From contig JAVBLM010000032.1 of NCBI GenBank assembly GCA_031553535.1, forward strand, positions 1-64,000: a stretch of DNA of 64,000 nucleotides, read 5' to 3'. Positions 10,501 to 18,015 of this stretch are shown here, piece by piece. Both the position numbers and the translations under genes were made by a program. Source of the DNA: JAIROC01 sp031553535. GTDB lineage: Bacteria > Bacteroidota > Bacteroidia > Bacteroidales > WCHB1-69. How positions within the stretch are numbered: the first letter of the stretch is position 1; every line of letters starts with the position of its first letter. Below the pieces are notes generated by a model. That model was not told the origin of the DNA. It did not search any database and worked only from the letters and a program-made list of their open reading frames with translations.

Positions 10501-13500
10501 ATGCAGCGTTTTCCGGTAAACTACAAGCAGTTCGATATCTTCTCGCAACCCCCTGTCGCCTTTTCCAGTGCGCTGACGACCCATTACGATCCGGAACACA
10601 CCGGCAACCGGATTTATACGGTGATCTATTGCGATGGACTGGGGCGGCTACTGCAAACCCAGAAGAAGAGCGAGGTAGAGGGGCAGGAAGTGATGCTTGT
10701 ATCGGGAAAAGTGGTGTACGATCCTTTCGGCAGAACCACCCGGCAATATCATCCGGTTACCGTTCCCTTTGCTGAACCTGACCCGTATTCGGGAATGCTG
10801 GGCAGTTTTTGTTACGATTACGATCCGGCCACGGGCACAATCACGAAATATGATATGCTCGACCGCAAAACGAGCGTAACCCTGCCTGACGGCAGTGCGA
10901 CTTCGTTCGCTTACGGCTTTGGAGAGGATGCGTTCGGAAAACTGCGCTTTATGACTACGACTACCGATGCGCTGGGCAATGCCGTAACAATGCTTGCCGA
11001 CCACCGGCAGCTGCAAACCACCGTGATAGCGTCGCTGAATACGGTTACGTCTTTTGAATACACCCTGCTGGGCGAGCTGCTTAGTTCTACCGATCCCGAC
11101 GGACATACGACACGATACAAGTACAATATGCTCGGACAGCGCACCGCCCGTGTTCATCCGGATGCAGGAGTTACGGAGTGGCGCTATGATCCTGCCGGAA
11201 ATGTGGTGGCCATGGTGACCGCTAACCTCGAAGGCACAGGAGCTATAGAATACAACTACCATTACAATCAATTGTCGGAAATCCGCTACCCGCAAAATCC
11301 CGAAAACAACGTAAAATATACTTACGGCGACACAGCTGCACTGAACAATGGTAAAGGACGGATTGTTGGGATAGAGGATGCCACCGGTTTTCAGGCATTT
11401 AAATACGGAAAACTGGGAGAAGTTATTGAAAATAAACGTACTTTTGTATTGCCGTTTGATCATGACGGAATAAGTTATACCTTTACCATGAAGTGGGAAT
11501 ACGACAGCTGGAACCGCATAAAGCAAATCATCTACCCGGATGGGGAGACGGTGTCGTACTACTATAACCGGGGAGGAGCCCTAAACAATATGCAAAGCGA
11601 AAAGGACGGTTATACCTACGACTATATTACCGGCATCAGGTATAATGAATTTGAATCCAAAACGCAGATTGATTATGGCAACGGCACCTCTGTAAGTTAC
11701 AAGTATGATATCTTGCAGCGGTTGGAAAAATTAGATTCTTATGCCTCCAATGGAGAAGCCATGCAGCACATCAGATACACCTATGACCCGGTGAGCAATA
11801 TTACCGCCATTGAAAACATGGCAGGTACCGTCAATGGCCTGGGCGGAGCATACCGTTACGACTATGCCTATGATGACCTGTACCGGCTCACCCTGTCGGA
11901 AGGCAACTGGGATAACGGTTATTCCTATGGTTTGAAGATGGATTATGATCCGGACGGTAAAATAACCCGCAAGGGCGTAAATGCCCAGGGGAATATCCTT
12001 CAAGCAGGGTATGACAATTACTACGAATACTATGTTGATCAACCCCACACGCTGCGGAATGTCGGAGACGAACAGTTCTTTGAGTGGGACAAGAACGGCA
12101 ATATGACCTGGCATAAGAATACCAACAGCACCCGCACCCTTTGCTGGGATGAAGAGAACCGGTTGATGGGAATTGCAGACGACAACATGGCCGGGTTATA
12201 CCTGTACGACGCAGGCGGAGAACGTACCGTGAAACTGACCGGCAGCAGCGAGTGGCTCGATATCAACGGTACGCTGACCCGTTTTACCTACCTGGATAAT
12301 CCCACGTTGTATACGTCGCCCTATCTGGTCGCTTCGCAAAAGGGCTACACCAAACACTACTACATCGAAAACCAGCGTCTGGCAAGCCGTATTGGCGCAG
12401 GCGACCTGATGCTGTATGACCAGGAACCGGTTCAGCCGCAAGACAGTTGCGAGAGGAAGGCGCAAAAAGTAAAGAATCTTAGCTATCATACAGTCCTCTG
12501 TGTGGGAGTGAACTACGATTATTTGTACATGAATCAATCCGGTTGCGAAGAAAAACTCAAAGGCTGGTTTGCCCACTTGTACTGCCCTGAAAAGGTACTG
12601 CCTCCTTCGAAAGAGGAAGTTTACTTCTATCATCCTGATCACCTGGGTTCTTCCTCGTGGATTACCGATATCGTCGGAAGCCCGATACAACATATGAGTT
12701 ATTTACCGTTTGGGGAAGAGTTTGTCGACCAGCAGACTTCGGACTGGAGCGCGGCGTATAAGTTCTCTGGAAAGGAGAAGGATGCGGAAACGGGGTATAA
12801 CTACTTTGGTGCGCGGTATTACATGAGTGATTTGAGTATCTGGGCTAGTGTCGATCCGTTGAGTGATAAGTATCCGAGTTTGTCTCCATATGTTTATTGT
12901 GCTAATAATCCGATAATAATTATAGATCCTGATGGAAGAGATTTGATTTTGACGGGTAAAAAGGAAAATGTTAATGCAACTGTTAAATTGATGAATGAAA
13001 GCGTTGGACGTAAAGTATTCAAAGCGGATAACAAGACGGGAAATATTTCAGCAAAAAAACTCAATGACAACCAGTACAACAAATTGTCAGAGAGCGGAAA
13101 AGCATTTTATAATTTGGCAGAGGGTATTGCAAATGATAAAGATAAAAAAGTGGCTATTGGTGTTGAGCGAAATGCAAATGATGTTTTTATCGGGAATTAT
13201 GATTCTGAGAAAATAGATATAGGCGACATCAAAGCCATAGGCAAAGGAGAGGGATTAAATAGTTCTTCCGCATTAGCACATGAGTTAGGGGAGCAAATAC
13301 AAAAACAAACGAATAGAGGAACAGAAGCAGGAAATAGAACAAATTCTCATGCAGCAGGGAAAGTAGCAGAAGAAAGTGTTTCTGGCTATCATCGAGGATC
13401 AGAAAGTGGTAATCATTTTGGAAACGGAAACTTTAGCATTTCAATTCCGTACACAAAAGGTGATAAAACTGTAACTGTAAAAATGAGAAGTACAAAAAAT

Positions 13501-13527
13501 AATTTAATTAATATTTCCAGACAATGA
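4597..13527 (+). CDS. Giant SpvB/FG-GAP/Rhs polymorphic toxin-type protein
   Basis: This 2976-aa protein begins with a hydrophobic signal segment (residues 4-22). An SpvB N-terminal domain follows (about 235-400; 'MNYPIEIPAGRQGMQPNL', YNSGGGNGWLGVGWDIS). FG-GAP/VCBS-like calcium loops (DLDGDGLADK, DVNGDGLPD, DLNGDGLPDK) occur at about 650, 735, 1320, 1415, 1492 and 1582. Rhs/YD repeats fill about 1880-2560. The Rhs core (YHPDHLGSSSW, 'PFGEEF', 'KEKDAETGYNYFGARYY', NPIIIIDPDGRD) ends near 2783. The last 193 residues form an A+T-rich variable tip with a HELGE motif (H2895, E2896, E2899), H2918 and E2925, which could be a metallopeptidase-like zinc site. By analogy with TcB/TcC and Rhs toxins, the YD repeats would form a shell enclosing the tip. 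An overlapping gene downstream is the likely immunity gene. Toxicity and tip activity are inferences. Confidence 0.85.
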   Translation: MKHIILFLLTLFLGIILVLLSGIRYTSDGYSYSGKLPVVTGSPINPITEIQKNSTGETVPLTVMSAKRSRMDSVSSFNSPALSLSAGSAEIHLETGSMNEPKDITIEGLGSENTPALDQGMVNVTGEHSAFRMLPHGEFEKDVTVVLPYDTTLIPTGYSEREIYTYYYHESLKRWMMLKRDSVDTENRLVVSKVNHFTDFINAIIKTPEMPETQAYTPTSIKDLKAANPIEGMSLFQPPTANNNGTANMNYPIEIPAGRQGMQPNLAVSYNSGGGNGWLGVGWDISIPSITVETRWGVPRYNASKESEVYLYQGEQLVTKNTEGKHEAMPHRTNVWKNRNTGGVKQFYPRVEEAFDSIVRHGTTPANYWWSVTDRYGNTSYYGKKHGEDSLNGSAVLRNAAGNIAHWALTETVDPYGNSVRYYYDLMTDYNDASGTGNPGKQLYLSSINYTGHYDPQHPNGYEAGKYNLVFHRLSGYRSDVTVNGRYGFKEVSARLLCNVQIWYEKELLVAYHFFTENNRNSGYKTRLTDMVRVDDPEFLPIIKCSNQLGDIPWGKCKALRYNFEYYDYPAAENLFGTASEQTFSNENVKSTFLTHAFNIGDGRASALSGTKGKSWNVGGTVALGVGANICMTTVSLGGNFGYSGSGNEGLLTLIDLDGDGLADKVFKQNGKIYYCKQTANSNGSFTFGNRVELGGLEDFLTESSENIDWGLQASAGLSLNGAWPTTTSTTTTYFSDVNGDGLPDLITEKNGVMFNSLQNGKPTFTPFQVLAAPEPGMPATAGTYVVTSATAPCGGIIFDGEVNDSIACRAELRYYTFCKTTDPVYPLYVDSGYVMVHHENSTACDVYKERIVCEPVLVDPDLDAVRVWVAPYSGTIDLYSGIQLLEDTSVSRRQSRFANGVRYSVQRNTGNIMFSSGVNSGSPFHSGSRSELFAGVIAKDNYSFIGDTVTNLTVSKNDILFFRLQSGGSRAFDNVNWTQQITYQDLSGTDDFGKEKSEYHSGEDFVLHGKSYFQAPAAGEVNVKGTLRTGYLYRNARLYIYRNSSVVNSYPLSSHTTYEIDRTFVVNQYDNIKFVISGDNGENTTWSNIHFTPRLTFTGTFEADNNPPVTDSLIYYPPMILDMAIYAHTDLEKRYKKLFGTLYRGWGQFCYNNNYPNGAITDLIDESKLVIPRNLATENSSEVDTNDFYLDESIGENMSEESITAAINAVYNPLSTDTRWVEMQPDCELGAWVGYGNINYIKMDTMSNTRTKRYIPTDAGDGQEEIPVYDSPVPLSIDGTPVKSVRKQNKSKLENYSFNAGIPVASVSMGASSSDGSNTILTDYMDLNGDRYPDIIGTSHVQYSNPWGGIGTMQPLLSPEICASSTSSSGQTFGASFLIPKRGASGNPKSSKISFDGSGSMGASHGMGRDYTDFMFMDVNGDGLPDKVFRDGNVSLNLGYTFMADENWKHNFIRNGQSSNVGVNMGGNFSLSQASIGGGIGLNMAGNETTHQLMDLNGDGLPDKLVKNANTLAVSYNLGNGNWAPAENLPVGIRQISSGKSFSESINASVTAGFTFFGILKFTIGVQTAPYNKSFSKEIEQFVDMNNDGYVDYVYSDNETGMTVRYNQAGKTNLLKRVTNFTGSYIELDYTMPLSSYEQPQRSWNLASVGTRDPFTPAEGAATLKTFEYEKPHYDRFERIAYGYGKVTVREFDTENGDQPYRYTVEEYNNRNFIKRGKKTRECLYDHNDRPYIETLYEAQLVDMNSGQPVGDEDCPAEAFPMFEADVTHYYEGGSTPRISTAKSRTYDKKRNVIEYINRGDLAIAADDFMAAIDYYTAMEHNMISLVREIAVKDSQGELLRRRRAQYDIKGKVTRIEQYRDADSMAVFDFEYDSYGNMIRMTFPENANGERNYYGYEYENTLHTYPARVSGALGYTSSAEYDYRWGKPVRTLDMNGHEMSYFYDNLGRLDSLVAPYELDTGLSFTIRMQRFPVNYKQFDIFSQPPVAFSSALTTHYDPEHTGNRIYTVIYCDGLGRLLQTQKKSEVEGQEVMLVSGKVVYDPFGRTTRQYHPVTVPFAEPDPYSGMLGSFCYDYDPATGTITKYDMLDRKTSVTLPDGSATSFAYGFGEDAFGKLRFMTTTTDALGNAVTMLADHRQLQTTVIASLNTVTSFEYTLLGELLSSTDPDGHTTRYKYNMLGQRTARVHPDAGVTEWRYDPAGNVVAMVTANLEGTGAIEYNYHYNQLSEIRYPQNPENNVKYTYGDTAALNNGKGRIVGIEDATGFQAFKYGKLGEVIENKRTFVLPFDHDGISYTFTMKWEYDSWNRIKQIIYPDGETVSYYYNRGGALNNMQSEKDGYTYDYITGIRYNEFESKTQIDYGNGTSVSYKYDILQRLEKLDSYASNGEAMQHIRYTYDPVSNITAIENMAGTVNGLGGAYRYDYAYDDLYRLTLSEGNWDNGYSYGLKMDYDPDGKITRKGVNAQGNILQAGYDNYYEYYVDQPHTLRNVGDEQFFEWDKNGNMTWHKNTNSTRTLCWDEENRLMGIADDNMAGLYLYDAGGERTVKLTGSSEWLDINGTLTRFTYLDNPTLYTSPYLVASQKGYTKHYYIENQRLASRIGAGDLMLYDQEPVQPQDSCERKAQKVKNLSYHTVLCVGVNYDYLYMNQSGCEEKLKGWFAHLYCPEKVLPPSKEEVYFYHPDHLGSSSWITDIVGSPIQHMSYLPFGEEFVDQQTSDWSAAYKFSGKEKDAETGYNYFGARYYMSDLSIWASVDPLSDKYPSLSPYVYCANNPIIIIDPDGRDLILTGKKENVNATVKLMNESVGRKVFKADNKTGNISAKKLNDNQYNKLSESGKAFYNLAEGIANDKDKKVAIGVERNANDVFIGNYDSEKIDIGDIKAIGKGEGLNSSSALAHELGEQIQKQTNRGTEAGNRTNSHAAGKVAEESVSGYHRGSESGNHFGNGNFSISIPYTKGDKTVTVKMRSTKNNLINISRQ

Positions 13528-14018
13528 AGCTCCTTTTATTGATATTATTTACTTTTACATTTCATATATCCTTAATATCCCAAATAATTGATGTTGATTC
13601 AATTGATGTGATTAAAAAAGAAGTTTTGGCAATCCCTAGAATACAAGGCGATGCTTCCATGGTATATAAATTATTTGAGAGTTCCCGATTTGATACCCTC
13701 TCTTCAACTTGCAAAAATGAATTGGCTATTCAATATTATAAATGGCGACTTAATGAAATGAAACTTTATATACTATCTGTGGAAAATGAAGTTTTGTTTC
13801 GTGAAAAAATCGGTAGTGTATCGATAGGAAGCTTAATAGATGGAATTATAAATTTTGAATCTTTAACAGGAATAGAATCAGAATCAGAACATAATTTTAT
13901 TGGAACATATCAACCCACAAAAAATGATATATTTAGATGGGAAAAATGGTTTCAGCAGAATAAGAATTTTCTTTGTTGGGATAGTGAGTATAATATCATT
14001 TATTTGAGAAAAGAATAA
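13524..14018 (+). CDS. Putative immunity protein for the Rhs tip (exported)
   Basis: The 164-aa product matches no family I recognise. The start codon overlaps the Rhs stop (ATGA at 13524-13527), implying translational coupling, which is the usual arrangement of a toxin and its immunity gene. The first 20 or so residues are a signal peptide (MKLLLLILFTFTFHISLISQ), so the mature protein probably sits in the periplasm or on the surface. The remainder is soluble and mixed, with Trp-rich ends (YYKWRLNEMKLYI; RWEKWFQQNKNFLCW). The DNA is strongly A+T rich, like the toxin tip and unlike the Rhs body, suggesting that tip and immunity gene were acquired as one cassette. Export suggests that the tip acts on an envelope target. 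The immunity role is inferred from position only. Confidence 0.6.
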   Translation: MKLLLLILFTFTFHISLISQIIDVDSIDVIKKEVLAIPRIQGDASMVYKLFESSRFDTLSSTCKNELAIQYYKWRLNEMKLYILSVENEVLFREKIGSVSIGSLIDGIINFESLTGIESESEHNFIGTYQPTKNDIFRWEKWFQQNKNFLCWDSEYNIIYLRKE

Positions 14019-14178
14019 GCCATTTTTATTCCATAAATGGATACTGTACCATTTGGCACCTATTATTATCCTCCATTTTCAACATTAAGAGAAGGAGGTT
14101 GTTACTATGCAAAAAGCGACAGAATGTTAGAGAATTGTATTAAACTGTATTAGTTTGAATAAGGGCATCCCTTCTTGA
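14019..14178. other. A+T-rich gap between immunity gene and integrase
   Basis: This 160-bp stretch separates two convergent genes. It contains a 38-codon open frame (14037-14153, + strand) with no recognisable similarity, and no clear terminator hairpin. It may be a remnant of a former toxin tip, but nothing in the sequence proves that. Confidence 0.3.
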
Positions 14179-15465
14179 TTATAGCATCCTGGAAATTAAC
14201 ATAGAATCCAATTTTCTAGACAAATTTTCAGTATCTTTCTCAATTTTGGCATTAATGATTTTTGCATAACGCTCTGTCATTCTCAAACTCTTATGCCCGA
14301 GCATTTTGCTGACAGACTCAAGGGGGACACCATTGGTGAGCGTAATTGTTGTCCCGAAAGTATGACGGGCCACATGAGTGGTCAACTTCTTAGAAATGCC
14401 GCATAAAGAAGCTATTTCGCGTAAATGCATATTGCGGGAACAAAGAGATCCTACCGGAAATAATAACTCCTCATAACCCAGTTTCTCAAAATCTGGTTGA
14501 AATATACGAAGTATAGCTTCGGCTTGTGGCAACAAGGGTACATTAGACAATACAACTGTTTTATTCCGGTACGTTCGTACCCACCATTTCCCGTTTTCTT
14601 TTTCAAGATTGATTCTTTTCAAACCTGTGAAATCACAGTTTGATAATCCTGTGAAACAACAAAACAAATAAAAATATCTTTCCCGAACCAGATAATCTTC
14701 TTTTAATTCCGCATTCATAACCAAAGATAATTCTTCCAGAGTCAAATACGTAACCTTATCTTGATTACCCAATCCGAAGGAAAAATCTTCCATCGGATTT
14801 TCAGTGATAAGCTTACTTTTCTTTGCCGTGTCTAAAACCGACTTGAATTTCGATAAAATACCCTTAAGATAAGATTTTCCCAGTAATTTATCTGAAAATT
14901 CACTACCTGCTCTCTTTTTATTGCGGGTGGTAAGATAGTCGATATACTTTTCTATAAATCGATCATCAATTTTTTTTACCGCAATATCTTCCAATCCATA
15001 TTTCTCTTTCAAGAAATCACCCAGATATTGGCTGCCGTAAAAACAACGATTGTAGGGGGTTATCGATTTGACTTTTTTTACATATAAATTATACTCTTTG
15101 TCGATTCGTTCCTTATACAATTTCTGAATACCTGTCTGCTCTTCGTAATGCGTCCCGAAAACGTAGGCTTTTAGCATTTGTGCAGAGATATAGCTTTCCG
15201 TCTGAATCAACTTTTTATGAGATTCCAGAAATTTAGAATTCAGGACAGTCATGTAATTTTTAAGCTCCTTGACTTCTTCGGTCTTACCCACAGGATAACC
15301 GCCTTCTGCGACCCAATTGTCAATACAGATTTTCCGGTGTATGCTTGCTGTGGTTTCAGTGCCATTCAAGGTAATCTTTACTGACACCGGACACCGTTTT
15401 TTTGAATCTTTTCTTGCTTTATTGATGTAATAATAAAGCGAAAATGTGCTTTTTTGTTCTTTCAT
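14179..15465 (-). CDS. int: Tyrosine recombinase (IntDOT-like ICE integrase)
   Basis: The 428-aa protein has the three-domain plan of Bacteroidetes ICE and transposon integrases: an N-terminal arm-binding domain (about 5-90), a SAM-like core-binding domain (about 110-215) and a catalytic domain (about 235-410). Catalytic residues visible are K302, H364 and R367 (THVARHTFG), H391 (LGHKSL) and the nucleophile Y400 (TERYAKI). The first catalytic Arg is replaced by Ser275 in FTGLSNCDF, the same substitution known for IntDOT of CTnDOT. It would cut and rejoin attachment sites during excision and integration of the element. It lies at the very end of the mobile region and is transcribed towards the cargo genes. 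Repeats just upstream (15520-15598) are candidate binding sites. Confidence 0.88.
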   Translation of the reverse strand: MKEQKSTFSLYYYINKARKDSKKRCPVSVKITLNGTETTASIHRKICIDNWVAEGGYPVGKTEEVKELKNYMTVLNSKFLESHKKLIQTESYISAQMLKAYVFGTHYEEQTGIQKLYKERIDKEYNLYVKKVKSITPYNRCFYGSQYLGDFLKEKYGLEDIAVKKIDDRFIEKYIDYLTTRNKKRAGSEFSDKLLGKSYLKGILSKFKSVLDTAKKSKLITENPMEDFSFGLGNQDKVTYLTLEELSLVMNAELKEDYLVRERYFYLFCCFTGLSNCDFTGLKRINLEKENGKWWVRTYRNKTVVLSNVPLLPQAEAILRIFQPDFEKLGYEELLFPVGSLCSRNMHLREIASLCGISKKLTTHVARHTFGTTITLTNGVPLESVSKMLGHKSLRMTERYAKIINAKIEKDTENLSRKLDSMLISRML

Positions 15466-15519
15466 CTCTTTACGATTTTTAGGTTTGTAAAATTATTTAT
15501 CTTTACCCAAACCGCAAAG

Positions 15520-15598
15520 TGAAAAATAATGCAATTAGTTGAAAAATAATATCTTAAAAATAAGCTCCAAAAATACAACTGCTAATGATTTGCTAATG
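15520..15598. repeat. Short direct repeats upstream of the integrase
   Basis: TGAAAAATAAT occurs at 15520-15530 and 15540-15550, exactly 20 bp apart, and TGCTAATG occurs at 15580-15587 and 15591-15598. Closely spaced short direct repeats next to an integrase gene are typical of integrase arm sites or excisionase sites near an attachment site. No core site could be assigned without the other end of the element. Confidence 0.42.
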
Positions 15599-15699
15599 CA
15601 ACTCTGCTTTTTCTTGCATTTTTACTTGGCCTTCATTTTGTCTGTTTTTTGTAATTCAACTATTTACATTTTTTCAAAATTGCATTCACATTCTTTTCG

Positions 15700-15707
15700 T
15701 ATCTTTG
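15700..15707 (+). promoter_or_regulatory. Predicted hutU promoter -7 box at the ICE/chromosome junction
   Basis: TATCTTTG matches TAnnTTTG, 41 bp before the hutU ATG; a TTG at 15680-15682 may be part of the -33 element. The ten bases from 15699 (GTATCTTTGC) also fit GTAnnTTTGC, the sequence favoured by CTnDOT-type integrases, but the same ten bases occur at other promoters in this window, so this match is weak evidence for an attachment site. Confidence 0.5.
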
Positions 15708-15748
15708 CAGAATAAAGAAATGATTGTTTTTCTGCTAATATAATTTAT

Positions 15749-17749
15749 ATGACCGATTTTCAAAAAGATATTTTACAGGGAATACCCGATGAATTGCCTC
15801 AAGTGCAACAATACGATACAACAATAAGTCATGCTCCCAAACGAAAAGATATTTTAAGTGAGCCTGAAAAGAAGTTAGCAGTCTGTAATGCCTTACGGTA
15901 TTTTGCTTCCAAACACCATAAAATACTGGCAAAAGAATTTGCACAGGAGTTACACGATTATGGACGTATATACATGTATCGCTTTCGTCCTACATATAGG
16001 ATGTATGCCCACCCTATCGAGGAATACCCGGCAAAAAGCAGGCAAGCTGCCGCTATTATGCTCATGATCCAAAATAATTTAGATTACGCCGTAGCACAAC
16101 ATCCCCATGAATTAATAACTTACGGGGGAAATGGCGCTGTATTCCAAAATTGGGCTCAATATCGTCTTGCGATGAAATATCTGGCGGAAATGACAGATGA
16201 ACAAACACTGGTCATGTACAGCGGCCATCCCATGGGATTGTATCCTTCCCATAAGAATGCCCCCCGGGTAGTGGTAACTAACGGCATGATGATTCCTAAT
16301 TATTCAAAACCGGACGATTGGGAACGTTATAATGCTTTGGGCGTAACTCAATACGGACAAATGACGGCGGGATCGTATATGTATATCGGTCCACAAGGTA
16401 TTGTACATGGGACAACAATCACCGTATTGAATGCCGGCCGTAAAATCGGCAAAGACGGATTAAAAGGGAAACTATTCGTCACTTCCGGATTGGGGGGAAT
16501 GAGCGGGGCTCAACCTAAAGCCGGAAATATCGCAGGATGTGTTTCTATTACAGCAGAAGTTAATCCGAGTGCAACGGAAAAAAGACATTCCCAGGGATGG
16601 GTGGATGAAGTATATTCGGATTTACCACAATTGATGAACCGTGTTGAAAAAGCACGCCGGGACAAAGAAGTAATATCCTTTGCTTACCAAGGAAATATTG
16701 TAGATTTGTGGGAATATCTGGCGAAAGAAAACATTCAAGTTGACTTGGGTTCCGACCAGACTTCATTACACAATCCATGGGCAGGCGGATATTACCCGGT
16801 TGGATTCTCTTTCGAAGAATCCAAAGCCATGATGGCAGCTAATCCCGCATTATTTAAAGAAAAAGTACAGGAAAGTTTACGCCGCCATGTAACCGCTATC
16901 AATAAACTTACGGAAAAAGGAATGTATTTCTTCGATTACGGGAATGCGTTTCTATTGGAAGCAAGCCGCGCGAATGCAGATATTATGAATGCAGATAATA
17001 CGGCCTTTAAATATCCATCTTATGTGCAGGATATTATGGGGCCTATGTGTTTCGATTTCGGATTCGGGCCTTTCCGTTGGGTATGCAGCTCGGGGAAACC
17101 GGAAGATTTAGATATTACCGATCAAATAGCAATGAAAGTGCTGGAGGAAATGAGTAAGGAATCCCCTTCGGAAATCCAACAGCAAATGCAAGATAATATT
17201 CAATGGATAAAAGGAGCAAAAGCAAACAACCTGGTGGTTGGTTCCCAAGCCCGTATTCTATATGCCGATGCAGAAGGACGGATAAAGATAGCTTCTGCAT
17301 TTAATAAAGCTATCCGGGATGGAAAATTATCGGCACCTGTTGTTCTGGGACGCGACCATCATGATGTTTCAGGTACAGATTCGCCCTTCAGGGAAACATC
17401 CAATATCTATGATGGTTCTGCATTTACGGCAGATATGGCTATACAAAATGTAATTGGCGACTCATTCCGTGGCGCAACCTGGGTAAGTATTCACAACGGC
17501 GGCGGTGTCGGCTGGGGAGAAGTAATCAACGGAGGGTTCGGCATGTTGTTGGATGGAACACAAGAGGCAGACAAGAAATTGGAGATGATGCTTTATTGGG
17601 ATGTTAACAATGGTATCTCCCGTCGTTCCTGGGCTAGAAATGAAGGCGCCATATTCGCAATAAAACGAGCTATGGAAAATAACCCCCATTTAAAAGTCAC
17701 ACTTCCAAATATCGTGGACAACCAATTATTGGATCAACTGACCTTTTAA
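15749..17749 (+). CDS. hutU: Urocanate hydratase
   Basis: Urocanate hydratase converts urocanate to imidazolonepropionate in histidine degradation, with tightly bound NAD+. At 666 aa this is the longer form common in Bacteroidales and animals; the classical bacterial form is about 555 aa. Family hallmarks are YGGNGAVFQNWAQY, the 'TLVMYSGHPMGLYPS' segment, GGMSGAQPKAG with the following Gly-Cys (NIAGC), 'LGSDQTSLHNPW', and the C-terminal 'SIHNGGGVGWGEVINGGFG'. The start at 15749 follows the -7 box by 41 bp. No other hut genes are adjacent, so either the operon is dispersed or the ICE has separated this gene from a former upstream neighbour. Confidence 0.95.
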   Translation: MTDFQKDILQGIPDELPQVQQYDTTISHAPKRKDILSEPEKKLAVCNALRYFASKHHKILAKEFAQELHDYGRIYMYRFRPTYRMYAHPIEEYPAKSRQAAAIMLMIQNNLDYAVAQHPHELITYGGNGAVFQNWAQYRLAMKYLAEMTDEQTLVMYSGHPMGLYPSHKNAPRVVVTNGMMIPNYSKPDDWERYNALGVTQYGQMTAGSYMYIGPQGIVHGTTITVLNAGRKIGKDGLKGKLFVTSGLGGMSGAQPKAGNIAGCVSITAEVNPSATEKRHSQGWVDEVYSDLPQLMNRVEKARRDKEVISFAYQGNIVDLWEYLAKENIQVDLGSDQTSLHNPWAGGYYPVGFSFEESKAMMAANPALFKEKVQESLRRHVTAINKLTEKGMYFFDYGNAFLLEASRANADIMNADNTAFKYPSYVQDIMGPMCFDFGFGPFRWVCSSGKPEDLDITDQIAMKVLEEMSKESPSEIQQQMQDNIQWIKGAKANNLVVGSQARILYADAEGRIKIASAFNKAIRDGKLSAPVVLGRDHHDVSGTDSPFRETSNIYDGSAFTADMAIQNVIGDSFRGATWVSIHNGGGVGWGEVINGGFGMLLDGTQEADKKLEMMLYWDVNNGISRRSWARNEGAIFAIKRAMENNPHLKVTLPNIVDNQLLDQLTF

Positions 17750-17876
17750 CGCTAAAGTTTTAGTTTAAGAAAATCATTTCTAAAACACATCAAAGATATA
17801 CTGTCTATACTTTTCAGGCAATATATAGTATGAAGGCTATATCGGTTTTGTCTCTTTATTTTTCCCGGAAAAACAA

Positions 17877-17927
17877 AAAGCGGATGAAACCGTACAACAT
17901 TATTTATCTGCTTACTTCATCCGGTTT
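17877..17927 (+). terminator. Hairpin downstream of hutU
   Basis: AAAGCGGATGAA (17877-17888) pairs with TTCATCCGGTTT (17916-17927) with one mismatch, leaving a 27-nt loop and a following TATTTTATG. It lies 128 bp after the hutU stop. The long loop makes an intrinsic terminator plausible but uncertain. Confidence 0.4.
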
Positions 17928-18015
17928 ATTTTATGAAAATAGAAATAAGCCTGTATTCTTTTAAGATGATAAGATTAGTTTGTGGGTTTACAATAGTTAA
18001 CCTGTTTGAGAAAAT

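Larger units (their letters stand above)
1..15600. mobile_element. End segment of an integrative conjugative element (ICE)
   Basis: The segment holds a truncated traO, two TraQ/DUF3872-repeat lipoproteins, a T9SS-sorted protein, an Rhs toxin-type protein with a putative immunity gene, and an IntDOT-like tyrosine recombinase, followed directly by a housekeeping gene (urocanate hydratase). In Bacteroidetes ICEs the integrase sits at one end and the tra genes are in the body, so the integrase end is here and the rest lies to the left of the window. The tra and Rhs genes look richer in G+C than the chromosomal genes to the right, while the toxin tip, immunity gene and integrase are A+T rich. The exact right boundary is not resolved; it should lie between the integrase start (15465) and the hutU start (15749). 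Confidence 0.72.

Noticed and set aside
10648..11526. 292-codon minus-strand open frame inside the Rhs gene
   Set aside because: Shadow of Rhs/YD repeat coding; other such frames (8692-9300, 9805-10410) occur along the same gene.
14037..14153. 38-codon open frame between the immunity gene and integrase
   Set aside because: Too short, no similarity recognised and no ribosome-binding or promoter signal; kept only as a note for the gap.
15699..15708. GTATCTTTGC as the ICE attachment core
   Set aside because: It fits the CTnDOT-type target pattern, but the same ten bases are the common promoter -7 region and recur, for example at 33689-33698 on the minus strand; the other ICE end is needed to decide.
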